The notes: generated from the letters alone by a model not told the origin. Shown: positions 16,965-24,436, counted from the stretch's first letter. The stretch is 64,000 nt of DNA from Oceanospirillum sediminis (GCF_014164585.1 NZ_JACJFM010000004.1:109522-173521); one strand, 5' to 3'. Numbers and translations are program-made.

Positions 16965-16992
16965 GGCCTCCCGATGCCGGGAGGCCTTTTTT
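16965..16992 (+). terminator. Strong terminator between replication/packaging and capsid operons
   Basis: GGCCTCCCG and CGGGAGGCC pair around a 4-base loop and are followed by six T. A possible promoter TTGACG (16998-17003) with a poor -10 near 17021 follows, so the capsid genes may have their own promoter. Confidence 0.85.
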
Positions 16993-17055
16993 GTATCTTG
17001 ACGGATGCCGACTGCAGTTTGTTACACCTGTAGATCACAACACGGGGAGAACCCA

Positions 17056-17169
17056 ATGCGAACAGCATGTTTTTTAGGCGGGGCAGTCATTGGACTGACT
17101 CTCGCTATTGTGATTAAACAACAGGTGAAAAAGACCAATGACAGCGAACGAAGTAACCCAGAAAGTTAA
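17056..17169 (+). CDS. 37-residue membrane microprotein
   Basis: GGGGAG precedes the ATG. A single hydrophobic span (ACFLGGAVIGLTLAIVI) is followed by a polar basic tail. It overlaps the next small gene by 32 bp. Likely a virion membrane component. Confidence 0.5.
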   Translation: MRTACFLGGAVIGLTLAIVIKQQVKKTNDSERSNPES

Positions 17170-17302
17170 AAACAATATCGACACCAAACTGGTGGTAACC
17201 GGTGTTGCAACCGCTTTTGCTCTGGGCCTGACCATTTTTGCACTCAGTAAAATGGGCAAGATGGGTAAGCAACTGGCCGCAATTGCTAAGGGGGGTAAAT
17301 AA
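17138..17302 (+). CDS. 54-residue membrane microprotein upstream of capsid gene
   Basis: The polar N-terminus (TANEVTQKVKNNIDTK) is followed by one span (LVVTGVATAFALGLTIFAL) and a Lys/Gly-rich end. The ribosome site for the capsid gene (AAGGGGGG) lies in its last codons. Its layout resembles small virion membrane proteins of PM2-like viruses. Confidence 0.5.
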   Translation: MTANEVTQKVKNNIDTKLVVTGVATAFALGLTIFALSKMGKMGKQLAAIAKGGK

Positions 17303-17303
17303 T

Positions 17304-18173
17304 ATGTCCCGTACTGTTACCGACCTGATGCAAACCCCTGATGGCAACATCGCATCAGATGCCACTCTGCAACTGGCTATGCCAAACAGTGTGGTTTACG
17401 AAAACCTTTATCTGGATACCAATATCCCATACGACAAGCTGAAAACCATCTCCGTTATGAACGGATCGGATGATTACCTTGTCACCAGCGGTAAAGAAAT
17501 CATTGATGTGTTTGAAAAGCACCGTGGCCGTGATCTGAACCCGGCAACAGGTGACTTTATCCCGGTTCGTTTTGCTGATCCGGATGCCAACACACTGGAA
17601 GGTCAGGAACTGTGCAGTCTGGTGACAGAAGCCGGTGACAGCTGGCTGTTTCAGGTTGAACTGAGTACGTTACCGTCTGCGCCATCCGGTGGCTGGTATC
17701 TGCGTGTCTGGGCTGAAACATCCAGTATCGTAAAAGGCTTTGTACAGGATGGTCAGGTGAAAGCCGGTCAGCGTCGCCGCATGTTTGAACGTCGCCTGGA
17801 CCGTAAAGTACTGACAGCGGGTGTGGATGGTGAAAACACCTTTGATAAGCTGATCCGGGGTGCTGATAAAAATATCCGTACCATCTACATCAAGGGTGAT
17901 ATCTCTCAGGTCACGTTTGAAGGTAAGCGTAACGGCAACATTGCCCACCGCTGGAAACTGTCCAGCAAACTGAACTCCTTCCTGCAGAAAATCCGTGGCC
18001 AGAAAAATGGTATTGCTGACATTCCGGGCTATCTGATCATTGATCCTATTGCTACCGGTTTCGCAGTCCGGGACATGATGCCGGTGGCCTTTGAAGAAAT
18101 CATCATGAAGCTTGAAAGCAACGCATCAGGCCCGATTGAAATCCTGACTGACTACGTACGACGGGTGAAGTAA
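17304..18173 (+). CDS. Candidate double-jelly-roll major capsid protein
   Basis: This 289-residue, beta-rich protein has no signal or membrane span. It follows the strongest ribosome site of the element (AAGGGGGG, 8 bases). An N-terminal barrel-like half (LQLAMPNSVVYENLYLDTN ... LKTISVMNGSD ... FQVELSTLPS) and a C-terminal half (RTIYIKGDISQVTFEGKR ... GYLIIDPIATG ... IEILTDYVRRV) have the spacing I recall from the PM2 P2 capsid protein (about 270 residues), including the basic stretch between the halves. It is flanked by the packaging ATPase and small membrane proteins. The fold assignment is by eye and would need a structure prediction. Confidence 0.7.
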   Translation: MSRTVTDLMQTPDGNIASDATLQLAMPNSVVYENLYLDTNIPYDKLKTISVMNGSDDYLVTSGKEIIDVFEKHRGRDLNPATGDFIPVRFADPDANTLEGQELCSLVTEAGDSWLFQVELSTLPSAPSGGWYLRVWAETSSIVKGFVQDGQVKAGQRRRMFERRLDRKVLTAGVDGENTFDKLIRGADKNIRTIYIKGDISQVTFEGKRNGNIAHRWKLSSKLNSFLQKIRGQKNGIADIPGYLIIDPIATGFAVRDMMPVAFEEIIMKLESNASGPIEILTDYVRRVK

Positions 18174-18485
18174 ATGAGCCTGTTTGATGATTTAGGAGAT
18201 CAGTTCGGTCGTATTGTCGACCGGGCTGTTGAATACGGGCTGGAAAAGAATTTTCCAATCAATACACCGAATCCGACGCCAACGGCTACGGCCAGCCATA
18301 CTCAGCAACAGCCCGTTAATGCCACGCCACCCGCTAACCTGCCGGTTAACGTGGTGGTTCCACAGGTGCCGTCAGCACAACCAACTGCTCCCGCGCAGGC
18401 TCAGCCCGCATGGCTGATGCCTGCCATGATTGGCGGGGGCGTTCTGCTGGTGATGACCTTAATTATGGCCACAGGGAGGCGCTGA
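18174..18485 (+). CDS. Pro-rich C-tail-anchored virion protein candidate
   Basis: This 103-residue protein has an amphipathic N-terminus, a 45-residue Pro/Thr/Gln/Ala linker and a C-terminal span (WLMPAMIGGGVLLVMTLIMA) ending in Gly-Arg-Arg. The ATG follows the capsid stop immediately. The basic end after the span predicts N-terminus outside, C-terminus inside the membrane. Such a protein could bridge capsid and internal membrane. Confidence 0.55.
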   Translation: MSLFDDLGDQFGRIVDRAVEYGLEKNFPINTPNPTPTATASHTQQQPVNATPPANLPVNVVVPQVPSAQPTAPAQAQPAWLMPAMIGGGVLLVMTLIMATGRR

Positions 18486-18486
18486 T

Positions 18487-18645
18487 ATGTTTCGTTTTCC
18501 AGAAATGCCGTCCATGCCGAAAATGCCAGAAATGCCCAAAATGCCGGGCGAACGAGCACACGAACAGCGTATGAAATATCTGCTGATTGTTGGTGTTGTG
18601 GTCGTGTCTGGTCTGGCTCTGCTGATGCGGGGTAAGAAAAAATGA
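18487..18645 (+). CDS. 52-residue Met/Pro-repeat tail-anchored protein
   Basis: A repeated PEMPxMPKMPEMPKMP segment fills the first 20 residues, then a basic region and one span (YLLIVGVVVVSGLALLM) ending RGKKK. GGGAGG precedes the ATG and the stop overlaps the next ATG (ATGA). Likely a virion membrane protein. The MP repeat is unusual. Confidence 0.55.
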   Translation: MFRFPEMPSMPKMPEMPKMPGERAHEQRMKYLLIVGVVVVSGLALLMRGKKK

Positions 18646-18866
18646 TTCCCGGTTTTGATTTAGGAGGTGGAAGCCTTTCAGCATCATCTGGTGTGGGCGG
18701 TGCAGACTCGTTTGATTTTGGTAATGGCGGGCGCACGAATAGCCAGACCGTCTATATGCTGCCAGAGACACCGAATCATATGGTTCCTGCCTCTAAAAAT
18801 TACATCTGGCCCTTAGTCACTGGTGCTTGTGTGCTTATGTTGTTCTGGATGATGGGGAGGCGCTGA
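18642..18866 (+). CDS. 74-residue tail-anchored protein
   Basis: A Gly/Ser-rich N-terminus is followed by a polar region and one C-terminal span (YIWPLVTGACVLMLFWMM) ending Gly-Arg-Arg, the same ending as the 103-residue protein. The ribosome site is TTTAGGAGG-like within the upstream context. The stop overlaps the next ATG by one base. Confidence 0.55.
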   Translation: MIPGFDLGGGSLSASSGVGGADSFDFGNGGRTNSQTVYMLPETPNHMVPASKNYIWPLVTGACVLMLFWMMGRR

Positions 18867-20113
18867 TGGGAATCCTTACTGGTGACTCAAAGAAGACGAC
18901 AACCAACAACTTCCATGACCAGGGCAATAATAACAACACCACTGGTACTCAGGACTTCTCTTCTGTAGGCAGTGTTGATGACGGAACGATTGTTGATACT
19001 GACGGCGGCAACTCTATTGCCGGTGTCAGCTCGGGCAAAAACTCCACAATCAACCTGTCGATCACCGATGCCGGAGCCATTGAGGGAGCCAATGAAGCAA
19101 CCCTTGCAGCACTGGATAATACCGCCCTGTTAGCCGCTGATACCACAGGGAAGTTACTCGGTGCTAATGACAATATTACCGCTCTGGCTGGTGTCACAGT
19201 TGATAACAATACGGCTCTGGCTGGGGAGGTCGTCGCTAACAATACCGCTCTGGCCGGTGAAGTGGTTGAGAATAATACGGCACTGGCAGGTAATGCGATT
19301 GATGATATGGCCGCGCTAAGTGGCGTGTTCAGCAACAATATTACCGCGCTGGCCGGTGAAATGATGGGCGGGGCGAATGCCTCTGCCCAGGCGGCAGCAA
19401 ATGCGGCCAGTGCTGCGGTCAGTGCCTCTAACAGTTCCATTGCTCTGGCCGGTAATACAAACGACAACATTACGGCGTTAGCCGGTCAGATTGTTGGTAA
19501 CAGCAATGCCGCAACACAGACCTTCTCTGATTTTGCGACCACCGCCCATAGCAACAATACCGCACTGGCAGGAGCCGGTTTTAATGCCCTGAATGCAAAC
19601 AGCGAAAGCAGCCTTGCTGTACTTAACAACATCGCTACAGAAGCCATGAACATGGCTGAAACTGGCATGGGTGCGATCCGGGATACTGCCGGTATGGGGT
19701 TTACTACAGCACAGAATATTTCGGGCATGGGGTTTACCACAGCACAGAATGTTGCTCAGACCGGACTGGATAAACTCGGTGACAGTGGTGTATTCGCTAT
19801 GACAGCTCTGTCCAATGAATCGGCACATTCCAAAGAGGCGCTGACAACGCTGGCAGGTTATGCACTGGCCGTTGCAGAAGAACAATATGATATCGGTATG
19901 ACTCAGCTGGGTATGTCGAATCGCTCAGCACAGGCGGATATGGTCAGCATTGCTGGCAGATCGGCGGATCTGATGTCTGACACTCTGGGCAATGTACTGA
20001 CAAATGGCCAGGTCTCTATGCAGCAGGCTGCAAACGAGGGCATGAAAACCGTCGGCTGGGTTGCCGGTGCTGCAGTGGTTGCCATTGTCCTGATGATTGC
20101 GATTAAGGGGTAA
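18866..20113 (+). CDS. Repeat-rich membrane-anchored virion protein
   Basis: This is a 415-residue protein. An Asn/Thr-rich head is followed from about residue 90 by at least six 11-residue units of the form NNTALAGEVV-x, then Ala-rich stretches and two GMGFTTAQN units. The C-terminus is a membrane span (VAGAAVVAIVLMIAI) ending Lys-Gly. Composition is dominated by Ala, Asn, Thr, Gly, Met and lacks Cys. An 11-residue period suits a hendecad coiled coil or a beta-solenoid stalk. Its place after the tail-anchored proteins suggests a vertex stalk or a membrane tube used in DNA delivery. No family recognised. Start at 18866, preceded by GGGGAGG. Confidence 0.6.
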   Translation: MGILTGDSKKTTTNNFHDQGNNNNTTGTQDFSSVGSVDDGTIVDTDGGNSIAGVSSGKNSTINLSITDAGAIEGANEATLAALDNTALLAADTTGKLLGANDNITALAGVTVDNNTALAGEVVANNTALAGEVVENNTALAGNAIDDMAALSGVFSNNITALAGEMMGGANASAQAAANAASAAVSASNSSIALAGNTNDNITALAGQIVGNSNAATQTFSDFATTAHSNNTALAGAGFNALNANSESSLAVLNNIATEAMNMAETGMGAIRDTAGMGFTTAQNISGMGFTTAQNVAQTGLDKLGDSGVFAMTALSNESAHSKEALTTLAGYALAVAEEQYDIGMTQLGMSNRSAQADMVSIAGRSADLMSDTLGNVLTNGQVSMQQAANEGMKTVGWVAGAAVVAIVLMIAIKG

Positions 20114-20116
20114 GTC

Positions 20117-20836
20117 ATGCGTGTAAATATCTATTCAGACTTTTTTACTCCTGTACCAGTGAAAGGCCAGTATCTGCATATCAAGATTGCATCAGGTGAC
20201 GTAGAAGTCCGGTTTTCCGACCAGACACGCCTGAAGCTCTCTGCCGGAGAGACAATTGAAATTGCTTTTGATGGTCTGGAGTTTAAATCCGGGGACAGTG
20301 ATCAGGAAATTGAGATCCGGACAGGCTGGGGTAAATTCCAGCCTGCAATTACAGCCATTACATCGACTGCGATTGAGCGTATTAACCGCCCGGTGGATGT
20401 GACGGGTTCTACCGTTGCCATTACCGGTCAGGCTGATGTAACCGGCTCAAAAGTAGATGTATCTGGTTCGGCTGTCACCGTCAGTGGCTCGGTGGATGTA
20501 TCCGGATCAACTTTAAATGCCAATGTGAACGGAGCCGTTGAAGTTGTCGGGAGCCGTTCAGCTTCGGTTATCGGGGCAGAAATCACTATCCCTCCTTCCG
20601 GATCGGCCAGCATCGCAGCCCGGAATAACCGAAGCCGCATTATTCTTCAGAATGATTCCGAAGCCCTGACGAAGTGCCGTGTGACAGAAGCGGATGCAGT
20701 CAGCCCGTACGGCCTCCGTCTGATTGGCGGTGACGGCATGATGGGGGAGCAGATTTTGCGGACAACTGCAGCGCTAAAAATCTGGAATACCTCAGAAACA
20801 GTGGCTGTTATCAGTATTTTTGAGGAGGTTGTTTAA
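20117..20836 (+). CDS. Beta-solenoid spike or penton candidate
   Basis: This is a 239-residue protein. Residues 1-80 form a compact beta domain (LHIKIASGDVEVRFSDQTRL). Residues 88-145 are a short-period repeat of V-D-V-(T/S)-G-S units, as in triple-stranded spike shafts. Residues 145-239 are a C-terminal beta domain. There is no membrane span. Starts 3 bp after the previous stop, and its stop overlaps the next start. The shape fits a trimeric spike or penton-vertex protein presenting the receptor-binding protein encoded next. Confidence 0.5.
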   Translation: MRVNIYSDFFTPVPVKGQYLHIKIASGDVEVRFSDQTRLKLSAGETIEIAFDGLEFKSGDSDQEIEIRTGWGKFQPAITAITSTAIERINRPVDVTGSTVAITGQADVTGSKVDVSGSAVTVSGSVDVSGSTLNANVNGAVEVVGSRSASVIGAEITIPPSGSASIAARNNRSRIILQNDSEALTKCRVTEADAVSPYGLRLIGGDGMMGEQILRTTAALKIWNTSETVAVISIFEEVV

Positions 20837-21966
20837 TGCCTCAGTTTGATTACACCAGTATTCCGCGTCTGAAGCGTAATGCTGCATCCATTATCGGGCC
20901 TTCCCTTATTTATCCCGGTGGATCAGGCGCATACATCATTACAAATTACGATAGCTTCCATCATTGGGACGTTACGGCAGACAAAGGAGTAATCTCAAGA
21001 AAAGATGAGTTAATTACATTGGATATTCCTGCCGGAGAGGTTGCAGGCATAGCAAACCTGACAGTATCGCGTAACGGTATTACTGATTCAGTTCAGATCA
21101 CTATATCGGAAAATGCAGTTGCTAAACCGTCAGTGGTTGCGCCTGTAAATGGTGCCGTTGATGTTGTGGAATGTCCGGTCATTATGTTGTCTGATTTTAA
21201 GACATACCCTGCAAATGCTGATTCTGAGAAAAGCGTATCTGTGCGTATCATCGATCAGCAAGGGAATGTGGTCTGGGAATTAGAAGATCAGGTGCCAGGC
21301 ACTGAGCTGAAAGTACCCAAAGGGGTTTTGTCTCCTGCTCACACATACCGCCCACAGGGGCGGCACAGTGGAAATACGTTTGGGTACTCAGAATGGTCTG
21401 ACATGGATACATCATTTACGACAACTGATAGTTTCGGGCCTGCATTTCACGGGGATATATATCAGGGTGACATTGTACTGGGACCTGTTGGGGGAGACTG
21501 GCTTTTACTGGCCCCTGCTGCTAAACGGACGTTAAAAAAATGGGGACTTAGCAATATCGAGGTTTCTTTAAAAGATATCAGTAGCGCAAGTGAGCCAGAC
21601 GATAAAACAGGTCAGCAGAATACAGATGTTCTCGTGTCTGATACATACCGTAATATCAACGATGGTCTTGGCTCTATAGGTTCCCCTGCTGCGGAGTACT
21701 GCCGCTCTCTTGGGTATGACCTGCCAAATAAAGAGGAATTGTACTTTATCTGGCAGAGTCGGGAGGTCATTGATTCTGTTGATGGGGAGGGTAATACCTT
21801 AGGGGACTATATCTCATATGGATTGGGGGGCGCTGTAAAATGCTGGTCATCTTCTGAGTGTCATCGTGCAGTTTCATGGACGATGGACTTCAATACAAAG
21901 ACTATGGGTGTATATCCCAAAGAAGGTGACGCCTGGGTGCTGCCTGTCAGGAGAGTGCCAGTATGA
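20836..21966 (+). CDS. Receptor-binding protein candidate with Lcl/DUF1566-like lectin domain
   Basis: This is a 376-residue protein. N-terminal beta domains with an Ig-like stretch occupy residues 40-180. Residues 200-376 include AAEYCRSLGYDLPNKEELYF, then CWSSSECHRAVSWTMDF, and finish VLPVRRVPV, the layout of the Lcl C-terminal/DUF1566 C-type-lectin-like fold. This fold is used by tailed phages and adhesins for binding. It would sit at the vertex spike and recognise the host. Base composition near 20.9-21.9 kb is slightly more AT-rich than its neighbours, suggesting exchange. Overlaps the next gene by 4 bp. Confidence 0.62.
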   Translation: MPQFDYTSIPRLKRNAASIIGPSLIYPGGSGAYIITNYDSFHHWDVTADKGVISRKDELITLDIPAGEVAGIANLTVSRNGITDSVQITISENAVAKPSVVAPVNGAVDVVECPVIMLSDFKTYPANADSEKSVSVRIIDQQGNVVWELEDQVPGTELKVPKGVLSPAHTYRPQGRHSGNTFGYSEWSDMDTSFTTTDSFGPAFHGDIYQGDIVLGPVGGDWLLLAPAAKRTLKKWGLSNIEVSLKDISSASEPDDKTGQQNTDVLVSDTYRNINDGLGSIGSPAAEYCRSLGYDLPNKEELYFIWQSREVIDSVDGEGNTLGDYISYGLGGAVKCWSSSECHRAVSWTMDFNTKTMGVYPKEGDAWVLPVRRVPV

Positions 21967-22613
21967 AATATGGCATTATTCAATCAAAAACTATAATTTG
22001 TGACCCTGTTAATTATTCTGCAGAGTACTTCCGGGACATTATCACCCGTCATGGCGGTTTGCCTGATAACGTGCCGGATCTGGCACCGGTCGCACCGGTA
22101 GAATGTGGCCCTTTACGTATTCTGCCTGGCGTTGAAATCCTGACTCAGCCGCCACACCTGCAGGCTTATCAGAAACAGCTATCAGCCTGGACCATTGATA
22201 ATAATCAAATGGTACGGGAGGCTGTCTGGCAAATTTTGCCTGATGACCAGATCCGGCAGAACCTGAAACAGGCGCTTGCAGATATTCGTAAGCAACACGA
22301 AACAGGCGGAATCACATTGGCCGGAGGCATTCAGATCAGAACGGACCGTGAATCCCAGGCACAGCTATCCGGAGCATACAACAGTCTGAAAAACGGCCTG
22401 ATCAACTCAACGCGCTGGAAGTCTGACACCAGATTTATCACTGTGACACTGGCAGAACTGCAACCTATTGCTCAGGCTGTCGCGGTTCATGTCAGCCAGA
22501 GCTTTTCGGCAGAAAAAGCCGTCAGTGATCTGATTGATAACGCAGCAGATACCGATGCTCTGTTAGCCATCGACCTGCAGCACGAATTCAGCCAGGCATT
22601 TAACAATGATTAA
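21963..22613 (+). CDS. DUF4376 protein, probable receptor-binding-protein partner or chaperone
   Basis: This is a 216-residue protein. Residues 110-200 contain GGITLAGGIQIRTDRESQAQ, then SGAYNSLKNG and VTLAELQPIAQAVAVHVSQ, the clear pattern of DUF4376. That domain is usually found at the ends of tail-fibre or tail-fibre-assembly proteins in tailed phages. Its coupling (ATGA overlap) to the lectin-like gene suggests an assembly or adaptor role for that spike. Presence in a tail-less element is unusual. Confidence 0.65.
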   Translation: MKYGIIQSKTIICDPVNYSAEYFRDIITRHGGLPDNVPDLAPVAPVECGPLRILPGVEILTQPPHLQAYQKQLSAWTIDNNQMVREAVWQILPDDQIRQNLKQALADIRKQHETGGITLAGGIQIRTDRESQAQLSGAYNSLKNGLINSTRWKSDTRFITVTLAELQPIAQAVAVHVSQSFSAEKAVSDLIDNAADTDALLAIDLQHEFSQAFNND

Positions 22614-23091
22614 AGGGAAAGCCCTGCTGATCATTGTGGGGCTGATAGGAATTTATCTGATGACTCGTAAAAAATGGACACCACCGGCTGCAGCACAGCC
22701 ATACCTTGCTGATATTTCAGCGGCAGAACGGCAACACGATATGCCGAAAAACCTGTTAGCCCGTCTGATCTATCAGGAATCCCGGTACCGGGAAGACATT
22801 ATCTCAGGGCAAGTAGTCAGCTCAGCAGGAGCAAAGGGCATTGCCCAGATCGTCCCGCGCTGGCATCCGGATGTAGATCCACTGAATCCACAGGCTGCGA
22901 TTTACTATGCTGCTCAGTACCTGACAAATCTCTATAACCAGTTTGGTGACTGGCAAACCGCACTGGCGGCTTATAACTGGGGGCCGGGCAATGTCAGTAA
23001 CGCGAGAGAGGATTACGGCTACGACTGGCTGGATTATGCCCCGACTGAAACACAGAACTATGTTTCTCAGATCTGGGGAGATATCAGCTAA
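22606..23091 (+). CDS. Membrane-anchored lytic transglycosylase (SLT fold)
   Basis: This 161-residue protein has an N-terminal membrane span (ALLIIVGLIGIYLMT). Residues 37-158 form an SLT domain with catalytic Glu58 (YQESRYRED), the GAKGIAQIVP motif near 77-86 and AAYNWGPGNV near 121-130. It cleaves peptidoglycan, either in the virion during genome entry, as P7 does in PRD1, or at lysis. It overlaps the previous gene by 8 bp. It is intact and of usual domain length. Confidence 0.85.
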   Translation: MIKGKALLIIVGLIGIYLMTRKKWTPPAAAQPYLADISAAERQHDMPKNLLARLIYQESRYREDIISGQVVSSAGAKGIAQIVPRWHPDVDPLNPQAAIYYAAQYLTNLYNQFGDWQTALAAYNWGPGNVSNAREDYGYDWLDYAPTETQNYVSQIWGDIS

Positions 23092-23387
23092 TGGCCCTGT
23101 TCACGGATCGGCAGTTTGCGGTAGTCGTTGGCCTGGGCTGTTTTGCCGCATGGTTTTTGTACCGTAAATCTCAGGCCGTAGCCACTGCTGCCGGTGATGC
23201 CGTTTCAGACAGTGCTTACTGGTGGGGCTATCAGTACGACAATGCCGCCAGTGCTGTGAATGGCCTGTTTATGTTTGATGCTTTCGACAGAAAACACCGA
23301 CACAAACAAACATTAATGAATGATGCTCAGTACCAGAACTGGAAAGCCCTGGTACTGGCAGGACAGATACCGGAGCCAGAATACTAA
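23091..23387 (+). CDS. 98-residue membrane-associated protein
   Basis: One N-terminal span (FAVVVGLGCFAAWFLYR) is followed by an Ala/Tyr/Trp-rich segment and a helical tail. The ATG overlaps the transglycosylase stop. Probably a virion membrane or lysis accessory protein. Confidence 0.5.
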   Translation: MALFTDRQFAVVVGLGCFAAWFLYRKSQAVATAAGDAVSDSAYWWGYQYDNAASAVNGLFMFDAFDRKHRHKQTLMNDAQYQNWKALVLAGQIPEPEY

Positions 23388-23501
23388 ATGAAGAACCAAA
23401 TCATGGGAGCGGCTGCAGGAGCTTTTATCGGAGTTATCGCAGCTATGTTAATCACACAGGGGTTCTCCGGAAAACGGGGAAACAGAACACTCTGGATGTA
23501 A
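23388..23501 (+). CDS. 37-residue Ala/Gly-rich membrane microprotein
   Basis: It follows the previous stop without a gap. One glycine-zipper-like span (GAAAGAFIGVIAAMLI) is followed by a basic tail. Could be a holin-like or virion membrane peptide. Confidence 0.45.
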   Translation: MKNQIMGAAAGAFIGVIAAMLITQGFSGKRGNRTLWM

Positions 23502-23505
23502 AAAA

Positions 23506-23649
23506 ATGGAACTGGATATATTGCAGGCAATACAGGCCGGGGGTAATGCCGGTCTGCTAATCATAGGAATTGTGCTGCTCAGAGTTGAGCGCCGGGTGAT
23601 GCAAATTGAAATGCACCTGAAGTACAAGTGTCCTAAGTCAGATGGATAA
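23506..23649 (+). CDS. 47-residue membrane microprotein at the end of the operon
   Basis: A central span (AGLLIIGIVLLRV) is followed by a basic amphipathic tail with one Cys. Last gene before the right integrase arm site; could belong to lysis. No homology recognised. Confidence 0.45.
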   Translation: MELDILQAIQAGGNAGLLIIGIVLLRVERRVMQIEMHLKYKCPKSDG

Positions 23650-23653
23650 AAAG

Positions 23654-23675
23654 TGTCCACAATGTGTTCACTTTA
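23654..23675. repeat. Candidate right integrase arm-type site
   Basis: TGTCCAC followed by TGTGTTCACTTTA, matching the left arm site at 18 of 22 positions in the same orientation. It lies 91 bp inside the right core. Confidence 0.55.
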
Positions 23676-23726
23676 TAGATATATAAAGGCACATAATGAA
23701 AGCGGTTTTATCAGTAAGCTATTGAT

Positions 23727-24335
23727 TCAAAAGATAATGAATCTAAATGATTCTTTTGTCTTGGGATTCAGAATCCATTGTCCCAGTTGTCCGGCCAGGT
23801 GATCTCGCCGTTCACTCCAGTCCAGACAGTTCCGGCATACCGGGCGCTTTCCCGCTCTTAAATCAGCCTTAAATCCAACATCAGCGAAAAATATCTGTCC
23901 TTTTTCTGTCATTTCAGGCGCATCAGGGGAATTCGTCACCAGACCGTGCTGTTTTAAAGCCTGAAAAAGTGCAACTCCCAGCTCTCCAGCCATATGGTCA
24001 TAGCACACTCTGGCTAGTCGTAGCTCAGCATCTGCAGGCCCGGTATGGATATCGGGCTCAATGGCACCTGCTGTGATATTAAGCAGGTTCTCCAGTAATT
24101 GCGCGACATCGGCATGACTTAAACGAAAATACTTATGCCGCCCTTGTTTACTGAACCGTAGTAAACCAGCTTCTGTCAGTTTTGCCAGATGCACAGAGGC
24201 CGTTTGTGCGGTGATATCTGCATCCAGAGCCAGCTCTGTGGCTGTCAGTGCTTTGCCTGACATCAGCGCCAGCAACATACGAGAACGCGCACGATCACCA
24301 ATGAGTCCTGCTACTACTGAGATATCAGGCTGCAT
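23727..24335 (-). pseudogene. ArsR-family regulator truncated by provirus insertion
   Basis: The current product is 202 residues. Residues 5-85 are a winged helix (TATELALDADITAQTASVHLAKLTEAG) and residues 150-190 carry CRNCLDWSERRDHLAGQLG, typical of long ArsR proteins. After Trp-Ile-Leu-Asn the native tail of 40 residues has been replaced by 12 provirus-encoded residues ending FRFIIF. The native tail survives at 8598-8736. DNA-binding and dimer regions are intact, so partial function cannot be excluded. It is divergent from a NIPSNAP/monooxygenase pair it probably controls. Confidence 0.85.
23766..23781. repeat. Right attachment site core
   Basis: Identical to 8721-8736. It lies within the 3' part of the arsR-family gene, encoding the Trp-Ile-Leu-Asn of that protein on the minus strand. 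Confidence 0.92.
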
Positions 24336-24436
24336 ATACCCTCCGGTTTACTCTGTTTATCATTTCATTCAGCTCCTGAAAGCAAACCTCTCAGCAAAAA
24401 CTCTGCATCAAATAGAATAAAGCAGACAAACGTTCA

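Larger units (their letters stand above)
8721..23781. mobile_element. 15.0-kb integrated corticovirus-like provirus
   Basis: A perfect 16-bp direct repeat bounds a tyrosine integrase, repressor switch, gpA-type Rep, packaging ATPase, candidate double-jelly-roll capsid gene, many small membrane proteins, spike/receptor-binding candidates and a transglycosylase. Net insertion is 15,045 bp. Removing it restores an uninterrupted arsR gene. There are no tail, portal or large-terminase genes. All virion genes are on the plus strand; integrase, repressor and membrane cargo are on the minus strand. Classification as corticovirus-like comes from gene content and pattern resemblance of the capsid and ATPase to PM2-type proteins, not from a search. 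Confidence 0.8.

Noticed and set aside
20836..21966. Diversity-generating retroelement target (lectin-like domain)
   Set aside because: No reverse transcriptase gene or template/variable repeat was seen in the element.
12229..23649. Filamentous-phage (inovirus) interpretation of the Rep + Zot-like ATPase + small membrane proteins
   Set aside because: The ATPase lacks a membrane span, there is a 289-residue soluble beta-rich capsid candidate, a transglycosylase and long spike proteins, and no pIII/pVI-like set; total size is also larger than usual.
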